This document shows, piece after piece, positions 55,436-64,000 of a stretch of DNA of 64,000 nucleotides. The stretch lies in the NCBI GenBank assembly GCA_964057225.1, contig OZ059896.1, positions 124,001 through 188,000 of the forward strand, written 5' to 3'. Numbering within the stretch: the stretch's first letter is position 1; the number at the start of each line of letters is the position of its first letter. The translations under genes were made by a program, and so were the position numbers. The notes beneath the pieces were generated by a model. That model saw only the letters and a program-made list of their open reading frames with translations. It did not search any database and was not told where the DNA came from. This stretch comes from Auanema rhodensis (Eukaryota > Nematoda > Chromadorea > Rhabditida > Rhabditidae).

Positions 55436-58268
55436 TTCAATTACTAGCTCTTCTTCCATCACTATATATCTTTGTAATTCTCGCTCTATTCTCAACAAGT
55501 TTTCTCATTTTCATTTAATTTCACAAAAATATGACCCTGATGTTTTATGTTTCACTGAAAGTTGGCTTACTCCTGACGTTTGTAGTTCTAATTTACCTCT
55601 TTCTGCTTCGTATTGTTTGATGCGCTGTGATCGCAATAACAATAGGAGAGGTGGAGGTGTTCTAGTCATGGTTAAAAAACATATCTCAGTCTGTAATTTT
55701 AGTTCAGTCTCTTTTGGGGACTTCCTCCAGTTGGTTACATTTTCTATCGTTTCCCATTCCATAAGTCTTTCTATATGTTATCGGGCTCCTCGTTGTTCTA
55801 ATAGTTCTTTCAATTCCTTTCTTCATCATTATTCATCTATTCTTAACACCAGAGAAAAAAACGTGCTTGTTGGGGATTTTAATTTTCCCGGTATCAACTG
55901 GAAGAATTACTCTTTAACTAAATCGTCTCTTCAAGCCAAATGTTTCTTAGAGTTTATTACTTCTTTTTGTTTTACTCAACTAGTTAGTTTTCCGACACGC
56001 GGTAAGTATACTTTAGATTGTGTGCTTGCGGATACCCCTAGTATGGCCTCAGTTATCGAATGCGTTCCTCCTTTTGGGACTTCTGACCACAAATCTTTAC
56101 TTTTTTCTCTCTCTCGTGATATATTAGATTGCATGAACAGTCCCTCCCGCCCAAAACTTTCTTTGGCATCTTCTTGTACTGTTTTTTCTGCTGATCATCC
56201 AAAGTCGCTTCTCCATAGAAACTTTCATAAAGCCAACTACAATAAAATTAATTTTTTTATTTCATCCATTAATCTGGTTCAAAGCTTTTCTCACTTAGAT
56301 CTTTGTGCCGCCTATGAATCATTTGTCTGTTTTCTTAGAGAAATCATTTATACTCATGTTCCCATCATCAGACCTGGTGGAAAAAAAGTTCGCCTTGCTC
56401 GTTCAATATCTATTCTACATGATAATCTCACCAGGTTGTCTAAATGTTTCGGCCTTTCATCGTCGTCTAAATGTCGTACTCTTTCTCGTCGTTTGAATGC
56501 TTTACTCAGACGTCAGCGCGCACTGGATGAAAATAAAATATCTCTTTCCGGTAACCAAAAAGAATTTTACAAATTTTGTCGTAAACGTTTAGGGGGTACT
56601 ATTGAAGCATCTTTTTTAAAAAATGGTGACTCTCAAGCTTCGGACTCCTCCACCAAAGCAAAAATTTTTTCGGATCACTTTTCTCAGACCTCTTTTCTTT
56701 CTTCTTCTGGAATATGGCATCACAGTGAAACTCCTAAATTTTCTCCGCTCCAATTTCGCCCGCATTTCATTGATGAACTCTGCGTTTTCAAACTTTTAAG
56801 ATCTTTACCTTCTCGAACTTGCTTATCTCCTGATGGCATACCTTATATTTTTCTTAATATGTGTGCGATTTCTATAGTACGTCCTTTGACATTCTTTTTT
56901 AATGGTTTTTTATCCTTTGGGGTCTGTCCTAAAAGCTGGAAATCTGCATGGGTCAAACCTATTTATAAATCAGGATGTTCAAATGACCCTAAGAACTATA
57001 GACCCATTTCTCTCACATCTTGTCTCTCCAAAGTGTTTGAGCGCATTATCAGAAAAGACATTCTCAAGCATTTACTTGATAATAAGCTAATTTCACCATC
57101 TCAACATGGATTTTTACCTGGGCGTAGCACTAGCACTGCGCTTCTCAAAGCTCACTCGCAGTGGAGAATCGCCAAAGAATATCGTAAGGATGTTTCTGTA
57201 GCTTTTATTGATTTTTCCAAAGCTTTTGATAAAATTAATCATCGAATTCTGATCAGCAAATTGAACAGTTTCGGAATATCAGGATCTCTTGCTCTTTTTC
57301 TTGAAGACTTTCTTTCCAACCGTTCTTTTGAAGTTGTTCTTGAAGATGCCTTGTCTGAACCCAAAGTTATTGAGTGTGGTGTCCCTCAAGGTACAGTTCT
57401 TGGACCACTACTTTTTTTGCTATATATCAACGATCTCATTTCCTCTTTTCATCGTGGCACTGAGGCTGTTGCCTATGCTGATGACATTAAACTTTTTGCC
57501 TCATCAAATCAAAGTTTACAATGCTCTCTCCACATTCTTTCTCTCTGGTGCAATTTCAATGACATGGTAGTTAATGTCAAGAAATCGAAGATTATGATTC
57601 TTGGTAATGATAACTCTCATTGCCAGTTTTTACTCAATGATGTTCCTCTTGAAATTGTTGATAATTTCAAAGACCTCGGTGTTATCATAGATAAAAACTT
57701 ATCTTTCCGCCCCCATATTCACTCCATCACTTCCATGGCGTCAAAACGCTGTAAGCTTATTCTTAGATGTTTTAATTCTTCCTGTCCCAAACTCTTATTC
57801 AGATTGTTCACCTGTTACGTTAGGCCTATTCTTGAATATGCTTCCAAAGTCTGGTCACCGTTTTTGCTAAAAGATATTCAACTTGTTGAAAATGTTCAGA
57901 AGCGGTATGTTAATGCTATTTTTTTTCGATCGTCCATGGATATCCACGGATATGATAATAAACTCAAACACCTTCAAGGCAGGCGTTTAGAAACGAGACG
58001 CACTATAGCTGACTTATGTCAATATTTCAAAATCATAAAGAATGGCTCTATTCTTAATGAGTCCGTGCTTAGATCGAAAGAGCATAACTATATTCTTCGT
58101 CAACATGAGTTTATACTGATGCCGCCGGATTACAAAACTGTAGCTGCCCTTTCAAGCTTTGAGAACCGGCAAATCAAAATCTGGAATTCACTCAATCCTG
58201 ATCTAATTGGTATCAATGATTTGTCTGTTTTTCGGAAAGCCTTGAACACATTTATGTTCCCTGTTTAG
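55347..58268 (+). CDS. LINE ORF2: endonuclease-reverse transcriptase polyprotein (973 codons)
   Basis: ORF2 nicks the target and copies the element RNA by target-primed reverse transcription in the nucleus. The frame is open from 55,347 (after TAA 55,344-55,346) to TAG 58,266-58,268. Numbering codons from 55,347, the endonuclease spans about 38-255: CNSRS (Asn44), FTESW (Glu71), RRGGGV (100-105), GDFNF (Asp177, Asn179) and SDH (Asp247, His248). The reverse transcriptase spans about 485-760: SPDGIP (494-499), FIDFSKAFD with Asp622 (base 57,210), GVPQGTVLGP (678-687) and YADD (710-713; base 57,480). A C-terminal region with YVRPILEYASKVW (824-836) follows. Length matches CR1-type ORF2 and there are no stops or frameshifts. 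No AUG precedes the endonuclease. The first in-frame ATG (55,620) and an upstream TTG (55,617) lie inside it, after Glu71, so neither can be the native start. The true start is unknown: frameshift from ORF1, re-initiation or a non-AUG codon. Confidence 0.93.
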   Translation, partial: YNLHLLAYRAILLLVLLSHPIVFLHFASHSSITSSSSITIYLCNSRSILNKFSHFHLISQKYDPDVLCFTESWLTPDVCSSNLPLSASYCLMRCDRNNNRRGGGVLVMVKKHISVCNFSSVSFGDFLQLVTFSIVSHSISLSICYRAPRCSNSSFNSFLHHYSSILNTREKNVLVGDFNFPGINWKNYSLTKSSLQAKCFLEFITSFCFTQLVSFPTRGKYTLDCVLADTPSMASVIECVPPFGTSDHKSLLFSLSRDILDCMNSPSRPKLSLASSCTVFSADHPKSLLHRNFHKANYNKINFFISSINLVQSFSHLDLCAAYESFVCFLREIIYTHVPIIRPGGKKVRLARSISILHDNLTRLSKCFGLSSSSKCRTLSRRLNALLRRQRALDENKISLSGNQKEFYKFCRKRLGGTIEASFLKNGDSQASDSSTKAKIFSDHFSQTSFLSSSGIWHHSETPKFSPLQFRPHFIDELCVFKLLRSLPSRTCLSPDGIPYIFLNMCAISIVRPLTFFFNGFLSFGVCPKSWKSAWVKPIYKSGCSNDPKNYRPISLTSCLSKVFERIIRKDILKHLLDNKLISPSQHGFLPGRSTSTALLKAHSQWRIAKEYRKDVSVAFIDFSKAFDKINHRILISKLNSFGISGSLALFLEDFLSNRSFEVVLEDALSEPKVIECGVPQGTVLGPLLFLLYINDLISSFHRGTEAVAYADDIKLFASSNQSLQCSLHILSLWCNFNDMVVNVKKSKIMILGNDNSHCQFLLNDVPLEIVDNFKDLGVIIDKNLSFRPHIHSITSMASKRCKLILRCFNSSCPKLLFRLFTCYVRPILEYASKVWSPFLLKDIQLVENVQKRYVNAIFFRSSMDIHGYDNKLKHLQGRRLETRRTIADLCQYFKIIKNGSILNESVLRSKEHNYILRQHEFILMPPDYKTVAALSSFENRQIKIWNSLNPDLIGINDLSVFRKALNTFMFPV

Positions 58269-58456
58269 TTTTTTCTTATATTGTCATTGTAGAAAAATTA
58301 GCTTGTTTTTCTTTCTTTTTTTCCATAAGCTCATTGATTATTTATATAATTTGTTCATCATATTTTGTCAATTTCTTGTTAATGACCTATTGGTACACAT
58401 ACATTTTCCTGCATTTTTATTTTTTGCATTTTTATTTTACAGACATTAGTCGTACG

Positions 58457-58462
58457 AATAAA
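58457..58462 (+). promoter_or_regulatory. Possible internal polyadenylation signal (AATAAA)
   Basis: Canonical hexamer within the 3' UTR, about 190 bases after the ORF2 stop. It could cause premature 3' ends, but no usage can be seen in the DNA. Confidence 0.3.
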
Positions 58463-58578
58463 ATGCAGTTACTACACTGTGCTCAGAACGGGCTTGACTC
58501 TCTTTTGAGTTCCACCGCACCTGCCCACAATCAGAGTAGTTCGCTATGATAAGATCTAAGATAAGCGTATATAGATGA

Positions 58579-58610
58579 ATATATATATATATACATATAT
58601 GTGTGTGTAT
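58579..58610. repeat. (AT)n/(GT)n microsatellite in the LINE 3' UTR
   Basis: About 15 bases of alternating A and T, a C, ATATAT, then four GT units and AT. It is a low-complexity alternating purine-pyrimidine run, likely length-variable between copies. Confidence 0.85.
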
Positions 58611-58739
58611 AGTTGGTATGGTCACTTCCACTGCTCTTTTCATTTCTCAGTCTTTTCTTTTTTTAATTATCCACTGTAAGGTTACATTAAGCATTTCACA
58701 TGTTGTTGATTCATTTATGTCATAACCTGTGGTGAGATC

Positions 58740-58745
58740 AATAAA
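58740..58745 (+). promoter_or_regulatory. Terminal AATAAA at the LINE 3' end
   Basis: AATAAA directly abuts the tail repeats. It may serve as polyadenylation signal or simply be the first unit of the simple-repeat tail. Confidence 0.4.
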
Positions 58746-58758
58746 CAAACAAACAAAC
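58743..58758 (+). repeat. LINE 3' tail, (AAAC)4
   Basis: Four AAAC units end the element instead of a poly(A) tract. Short simple-repeat 3' tails are characteristic of the CR1/L2/RTE-type lineages. The last AC overlaps the target-site duplication. Confidence 0.85.
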
Positions 58759-58764
58759 GTGTAC
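58757..58764. repeat. Target-site duplication, 3' copy (ACGTGTAC)
   Basis: Matches 54,975-54,982. The first two bases (AC) also fit the AAAC tail repeat, so the true duplication is 6 to 8 bp. Confidence 0.85.
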
Positions 58765-59115
58765 ATTTAATTAGCATAAATTAAAGTTCACGTAAATTTC
58801 AAAGTCATGGTTACCATGCACCAATATCAATAAAAATTTGTTTTTAGACTAATATGGACATGGGGAATCTAATTTTGAAAACCGCATCTCTTTATCTTTC
58901 ACGTGAAGCGAGTTACATACCAAGTGCACATCACGTGTACATTTAATTAGCATAAATTAAAGTTCACGTAAATTTCAAAGTCATGGTTACCATGCACCAA
59001 TATCAATAAAAATTTGTTTTTAGACTAATATGGACATGGGGAATCTAATTTTGAAAACCGCATCTCTTTATCTTTCACGTGAAGCGAGTTACATACCAAG
59101 TGCACATCACGTATA

Positions 59116-62100
59116 CATTTAATTAGCATAAATTAAAGTTCACGTAAATTTCAAAGTCATGGTTACCATGAACCAATATCAATAAAAATTAGTTTTTAGA
59201 CTAATATGGACATGGGGAATCTAATTTTGAAAACCGCATCTCTTTATCTTTTACGTGAAGCGAGTTACATACCAAGTGCACATCACGTGTACATTTAATT
59301 AGCATAAATTAAAGTTCACGTAAATTTCAAAGTCATGGTTACCATGCACCAATATCAATAAAAATTTGTTTTTAGACTAATATGGACATGGGGAATCTAA
59401 TTTTGAAAACCGCATCTCTTTATCTTTCACGTGAAGCGAGTTACATACCAAGTGCACATCACGTGTACATTTAATTAGCATAAATTAAAGTTCACGTAAA
59501 TTTCAAAGTCATGGTTACCATGCACCAATATCAATAAAAATTTGTTTTTAGACTAATATGGACATGGGGAATCTAATTTTGAAAACCGCATCTCTTTATC
59601 TTTCACGTGAAGCGAGTTACATACCAAGTGCACATCACGTGTACATTTAATTAGCATAAATTAAAGTTCACGTAAATTTCAAAGTCATGGTTACCATGAA
59701 CCAATATCAATAAAAATTTGTTTTTAGACTAATATGGACATGGGGAATCTAATTTTGAAAACCGCATCTCTTCATCTTTCACGTGAAGCGAGTTACATAC
59801 CAAGTGCACATCACGTGTACATTTAATTAGCATAAATTAAAGTTCACGTAAATTTCAAAGTCATGGTTACCATGCACCAATATCAATAAAAATTTGTTTT
59901 TAGACTAATATGGACATGGGGAATCTAATTTTGAAAACCGCATCTTTTTATCTTTCACGTGAAGCGAGTTACATACCAAGTGCACATCACGTGTACATTT
60001 AATTAGCATAAATTAAAGTTCACGTAAATTTCAAAGTCATGGTTACCATGCACTAATATCAATAAAAATTTGTTTTTAAACTAATATGGACATGGGGAAT
60101 CTAATTTTGAAAACCGCATCTCTTTATCTTTCACGTGAAGCGAGTTACATACCAAGTGCACATCACGTGTACATTTAATTAGCATAAATTAAAGTTCACG
60201 TAAATTTCAAAGTCATGGTTACCATGTACCAATATCAATAAAAATTTGTTTTTAGACTAATATGGACATGGGGAATCTAATTTTGAAAACCGCATCTCTT
60301 TATCTTTCACGTGAAGCGAGTTACATACCAAGTGCACATCACGTGTACATTTAATTAGCATAAATTAAAGTTCACGTAAATTTCAAAGTCATGGTTACCA
60401 TGAACCAATATCAATAAAAATTTGTTTTTAGACTAATATGGACATGGGGAATCTAATTTTGAAAACCGCATCTCTTTATCTTTCACGTGAAGCGAGTTAC
60501 ATACCAAGTGCACATCACGTGTACATTTAATTAGCATAAATTAAAGTTCACGTAAATTTCAAAGTCATGGTTACCATGTACCAATATCAATAAAAATTTG
60601 TTTTTAGACTAATATGGACATGGGGAATCTAATTTTGAAAACCGCATCTCTTTATCTTTCACGTGAAGCGAGTTACATACCAAGTGCACATCACGTGTAC
60701 ATTTAATTAGCATAAATTAAAGTTCACGTAAATTTCAAAGTCATGGTTACCATGTACCAATATCAATAAAAATTTGTTTTTAGACTAATATGGACATGGG
60801 GAATCTAATTTTGAAAACCGCATCTCTTTATCTTTCACGTGAAGCGAGTTACATACCAAGTGCACATCACGTGTACATTTAATTAGCATAAATTAAAGTT
60901 CACGTAAATTTCAAAGTCATGGTTACCATGAACCAATATCAATAAAAATTTGTTTTTAGACTAATATGGACATGGGGAATCTAATTTTGAAAACCGCATC
61001 TCTTTATCTTTTACGTGAAGCGAGTTACATACCAAGTGCACATCACGTGTACATTTAATTAGCATAAATTAAAGTTCACGTAAATTTCAAAGTCATGGTT
61101 ACCATGCACCAATATCAATAAAAATTTGTTTTTAGACTAATATGGACATGGGGAATCTAATTTTGAAAACCGCATCTCTTTATCTTTCACGTGAAGCGAG
61201 TTACATACCAAGTGCACATCACGTGTACATTTAATTAGCATAAATTAAAGTTCACGTAAATTTCAAAGTCATGGTTACCATGCACCAATATCAATAAAAA
61301 TTTGTTTTTAGACTAATATGGACATGGGGAATCTAATTTTGAAAACCGCATCTCTTTATCTTTCACGTGAAGCGAGTTACATACCAAGTGCACATCACGT
61401 GTACATTTAATTAGCATAAATTAAAGTTCACGTAAATTTCAAAGTCATGGTTACCATGAACCAATATCAATAAAAATTTGTTTTTAGACTAATATGGACA
61501 TGGGGAATCTAATTTTGAAAACCGCATCTCTTCATCTTTCACGTGAAGCGAGTTACATACCAAGTGCACATCACGTGTACATTTAATTAGCATAAATTAA
61601 AGTTCACGTAAATTTCAAAGTCATGGTTACCATGCACCAATATCAATAAAAATTTGTTTTTAGACTAATATGGACATGGGGAATCTAATTTTGAAAACCG
61701 CATCTTTTTATCTTTCACGTGAAGCGAGTTACATACCAAGTGCACATCACGTGTACATTTAATTAGCATAAATTAAAGTTCACGTAAATTTCAAAGTCAT
61801 GGTTACCATGCACTAATATCAATAAAAATTTGTTTTTAAACTAATATGGACATGGGGAATCTAATTTTGAAAACCGCATCTCTTTATCTTTCACATGAAG
61901 CGAGTTACATACCAAGTGCACATCACGTGTACATTTAATTAGCATAAATTAAAGTTCACGTAAATTTCAAAGTCATGGTTACCATGTACCAATATCAATA
62001 AAAATTTGTTTTTAGACTAATATGGACATGGGGAATCTAATTTTGAAAACCGCATCTCTTTATCTTTCACGTGAAGCGAGTTACATACCAAGTGCACATC

Positions 62101-62283
62101 ACGTGTACATTTAATTAGCATAAATTAAAGTTCACGTAAATTTCAAAGTCATGGTTACCATGAACCAATATCAATAAAAATTTGTTTTTAGACTAATATG
62201 GACATGGGGAATCTAATTTTGAAAACCGCATCTCTTTATCTTTCACGTGAAGCGAGTTACATACCAAGTGCACATCACGTGTA
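59116..62283. repeat. Higher-order repeat with 1,760-bp interval, right of the LINE
   Basis: Eight monomers at 59,116-60,523 recur at 60,876-62,283. Linked variants match at 1,760: CTTTTACGTG 59,251/61,011, TCTTTTTATC near 59,945/61,705, CACTAATATC with TTAAACTAA 60,054/61,814, and ATGTACC 60,227/61,987. Private differences are few (59,191; 61,895). Confidence 0.85.
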
Positions 62284-62459
62284 CATTTAATTAGCATAAA
62301 TTAAAGTTCACGTAAATTTCAAAGTCATGGTTACCATGAACCAATATCAATAAAAATTTGTTTTTAGACTAATATGGACATGGGGAATCTAATTTTGAAA
62401 ACCGCATCTCTTTATCTTTCACGTGAAGCGAGTTACATACCAAGTGCACATCACGTGTA

Positions 62460-64000
62460 CATTTAATTAGCATAAATTAAAGTTCACGTAAATTTCAAAG
62501 TCATGGTTACCATGCACCAATATCAATAAAAATTTGTTTTTAGACTAATATGGACATGGGGAATCTAATTTTGAAAACCGCATCTCTTCATCTTTCACGT
62601 GAAGCGAGTTACATACCAAGTGCACATCACGTGTACATTTAATTAGCATAAATTAAAGTTCACGTAAATTTCAAAGTCATGGTTACCATGCACCAATATC
62701 AATAAAAATTTGTTTTTAGACTAATATGGACATGGGGAATCTAATTTTGAAAACCGCATCTCTTTATCTTTCACGTGAAGCGAGTTACATACCAAGTGCA
62801 CATCACGTGTACATTTAATTAGCATAAATTAAAGTTCACGTAAATTTCAAAGTCATGGTTACCATGAACCAATATCAATAAAAATTTGTTTTTAGACTAA
62901 TATGGACATGGGGAATCTAATTTTGAAAACCGCATCTCTTTATCTTTCACGTGAAGCGAGTTACATACCAAGTGCACATCACGTGTACATTTAATTAGCA
63001 TAAATTAAAGTTCACGTAAATTTCAAAGTCATGGTTACCATGCACTAATATCAATAAAAATTTGTTTTTAAACTAATATGGACATGGGGAATCTAATTTT
63101 GAAAACCGCATCTCTTTATCTTTCACGTGAAGCGAGTTACATACCAAGTGCACATCACGTGTACATTTAATTAGCATAAATTAAAGTTCACGTAAATTTC
63201 AAAGTCATGGTTACCATGCACCAATATCAATAAAAATTTGTTTTTAGACTAATATGGACATGGGGAATCTAATTTTGAAAACCGCATCTCTTTATCTTTC
63301 ACGTGAAGCGAGTTACATACCAAGTGCACATCACGTGTACATTTAATTAGCATAAATTAAAGTTCACGTAAATTTCAAAGTCATGGTTACCATGCACCAA
63401 TATCAATAAAAATTTGTTTTTAGACTAATATGGACATGGGGAATCTAATTTTGAAAACCGCATCTCTTCATCTTTCACGTGAAGCGAGTTACATACCAAG
63501 TGCACATCACGTGTACATTTAATTAGCATAAATTAAAGTTCACGTAAATTTCAAAGTCATGGTTACCATGCACCAATATCAATAAAAATTTGTTTTTAGA
63601 CTAATATGGACATGGGGAATCTAATTTTGAAAACCGCATCTCTTTATCTTTCACGTGAAGCGAGTTACATACCAAGTGCACATCACGTGTACATTTAATT
63701 AGCATAAATTAAAGTTCACGTAAATTTCAAAGTCATGGTTACCATGAACCAATATCAATAAAAATTTGTTTTTAGACTAATATGGACATGGGGAATCTAA
63801 TTTTGAAAACCGCATCTCTTTATCTTTCACGTGAAGCGAGTTACATACCAAGTGCACATCACGTGTACATTTAATTAGCATAAATTAAAGTTCACGTAAA
63901 TTTCAAAGTCATGGTTACCATGCACTAATATCAATAAAAATTTGTTTTTAAACTAATATGGACATGGGGAATCTAATTTTGAAAACCGCATCTCTTTATC
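62460..64000. repeat. Five-monomer (880-bp) tandem repeat at the right edge
   Basis: The 661-bp segment 62,460-63,120 recurs at 63,340-64,000. Markers match at 880: CTTCATC 62,590/63,470, GAACC 62,867/63,747, CACTAATATC 63,046/63,926 and TTAAACTAA 63,071/63,951. The second copy is cut by the window end. Confidence 0.8.

Larger units (their letters stand above)
58269..58742 (+). other. LINE 3' untranslated region
   Basis: About 470 bases between the ORF2 stop and the tail, without a credible gene. The first 170 bases are T-rich, with TGCATTTTTATTTT present twice in a row (about 58,411-58,437). An AATAAA lies at 58,457-58,462. A short hairpin is possible at 58,496-58,511 (GACTC/GAGTT around TCTTTT). 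A TA/TG microsatellite follows. In this class the 3' end of the RNA is what ORF2 recognises, so the recognition element should lie here. Which part does it cannot be read from one copy. Confidence 0.8.
54983..58756 (+). mobile_element. 5'-truncated non-LTR retrotransposon (LINE, CR1/L2/Rex-like)
   Basis: The only non-satellite DNA in the window, about 3.77 kb. In order it holds the end of ORF1, an uninterrupted ORF2 with apurinic-like endonuclease and reverse transcriptase, a T-rich 3' UTR, AATAAA and an AAAC-repeat tail. Both sides are flanked by ACGTGTAC from the satellite, a target-site duplication of 6-8 bp, and the satellite resumes in register. There are no LTRs, integrase or RNase H. 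Endonuclease motifs resembling FTESW, RRGGGV, GDFNFPGINW and GTSDHKSL, together with the C-terminal YVRPILEYASKVWSP type motif, are typical of the CR1/L2/Rex part of the Jockey superfamily. The exact clade is uncertain. Missing 5' UTR and ORF1 start indicate incomplete reverse transcription. The open ORF2 indicates a young copy. Confidence 0.95.
58757..64000. repeat. 176-bp satellite array, right part (29 monomers plus 133 bases)
   Basis: The same satellite resumes directly after the retrotransposon tail, in the same orientation and at the exact register where it stopped. A repeated ACGTGTAC (58,757-58,764) is the target-site duplication, and the first complete monomer starts at 58,764. Twenty-nine 176-bp monomers follow without indels, then 133 bases of another one cut by the window edge. 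Local variants include c56>t (60,227; 61,987), c59>t (60,054; 61,814; 63,046; 63,926) and g84>a. The g174>a variant at 59,113 also occurs left of the insertion at 52,515, so both flanks belong to one local subfamily. Confidence 0.98.

Noticed and set aside
55617-55622. TTG or ATG at 55,617/55,620 as the ORF2 start
   Set aside because: The same frame encodes conserved endonuclease residues upstream (Asn44 and Glu71 counted from 55,347), so a start here would give a broken enzyme.
55511-55762. 83-codon - strand frame opposite the ORF2 endonuclease
   Set aside because: Antisense to a strongly supported coding region, with no recognisable motif.
56305-57570. Three short + strand frames (56,305, 56,902 and 57,289) inside ORF2
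   Set aside because: Out-of-frame shadows of the reverse transcriptase gene without motifs.
58334-58643. Short frames on both strands in the LINE 3' UTR
   Set aside because: Low-complexity translations of T-rich and TA/TG repeat DNA. The - strand one runs through the microsatellite.
54983-58756. LTR retrotransposon, retrovirus or DNA transposon
   Set aside because: No LTRs, terminal inverted repeats, protease, integrase or transposase. The endonuclease plus YADD-type reverse transcriptase order and simple-repeat tail are those of a non-LTR element.
1-64000. CENP-B box, telomeric repeats, tRNA or rRNA gene origin of the monomer
   Set aside because: No match to the mammalian CENP-B box pattern, no TTAGGG/TTAGGC-type runs, and no recognisable tRNA A/B boxes or rRNA sequence by eye.

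Overview
This window is eukaryotic satellite DNA with one retrotransposon in it. About 60.2 of the 64 kb is a head-to-tail tandem array of one AT-rich 176-bp monomer (57 G+C in the 176 bases, about 32%). I count 313 consecutive monomers left of the insertion (306 of 176 bp, one of 177 bp, six of 158 bp; these sum exactly to 54,981). To the right there are 29 whole monomers plus 133 bases of a thirtieth. The single interruption, at 54,983-58,756, is a non-LTR retrotransposon (LINE) of CR1/L2/Rex type. The animal-type LINE and the nucleosome-length satellite suggest a metazoan, probably an invertebrate, in centromeric or pericentromeric heterochromatin. I do not recognise the satellite family or the species, and I see no host gene.

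The array is layered. The outer parts (about 1-6,290 and about 50,900-64,000) are mostly one monomer family with point variants in loose order. The inner part (about 6,300-50,900) is rich in derived monomers carrying a63>g and t130>c (monomer coordinates, position 1 being the c of CATTTAATTAGC). It is organised into nested higher-order repeats: a 12,090/12,266-bp tandem duplication (7,570-31,925), a 2,798-bp interval inside each copy, a 4,400-bp tandem duplication (37,734-46,533), a 1,760-bp interval (33,158-35,973) and a recurrent three-monomer cycle. Further 1,760-bp and 880-bp intervals occur right of the LINE. Six shortened 158-bp monomers act as tags that fix the register of the large duplication.

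Each monomer carries three CACGT motifs spaced 32 and 33 bp apart (the last spacing runs into the next monomer), plus several short dyad symmetries. Whether a protein binds them is not known from the sequence.

The LINE is 5'-truncated inside ORF1, has an uninterrupted ORF2 (endonuclease, reverse transcriptase and C-terminal region, with the expected catalytic residues), a 3' UTR, an AAAC-repeat tail and a 6-8 bp target-site duplication. It lies on the + strand and interrupts the satellite without changing its register, so it is a simple and fairly recent target-primed insertion. ORF2 has no AUG ahead of its endonuclease domain and overlaps the end of ORF1 in the +1 frame, which suggests non-canonical translation coupling.
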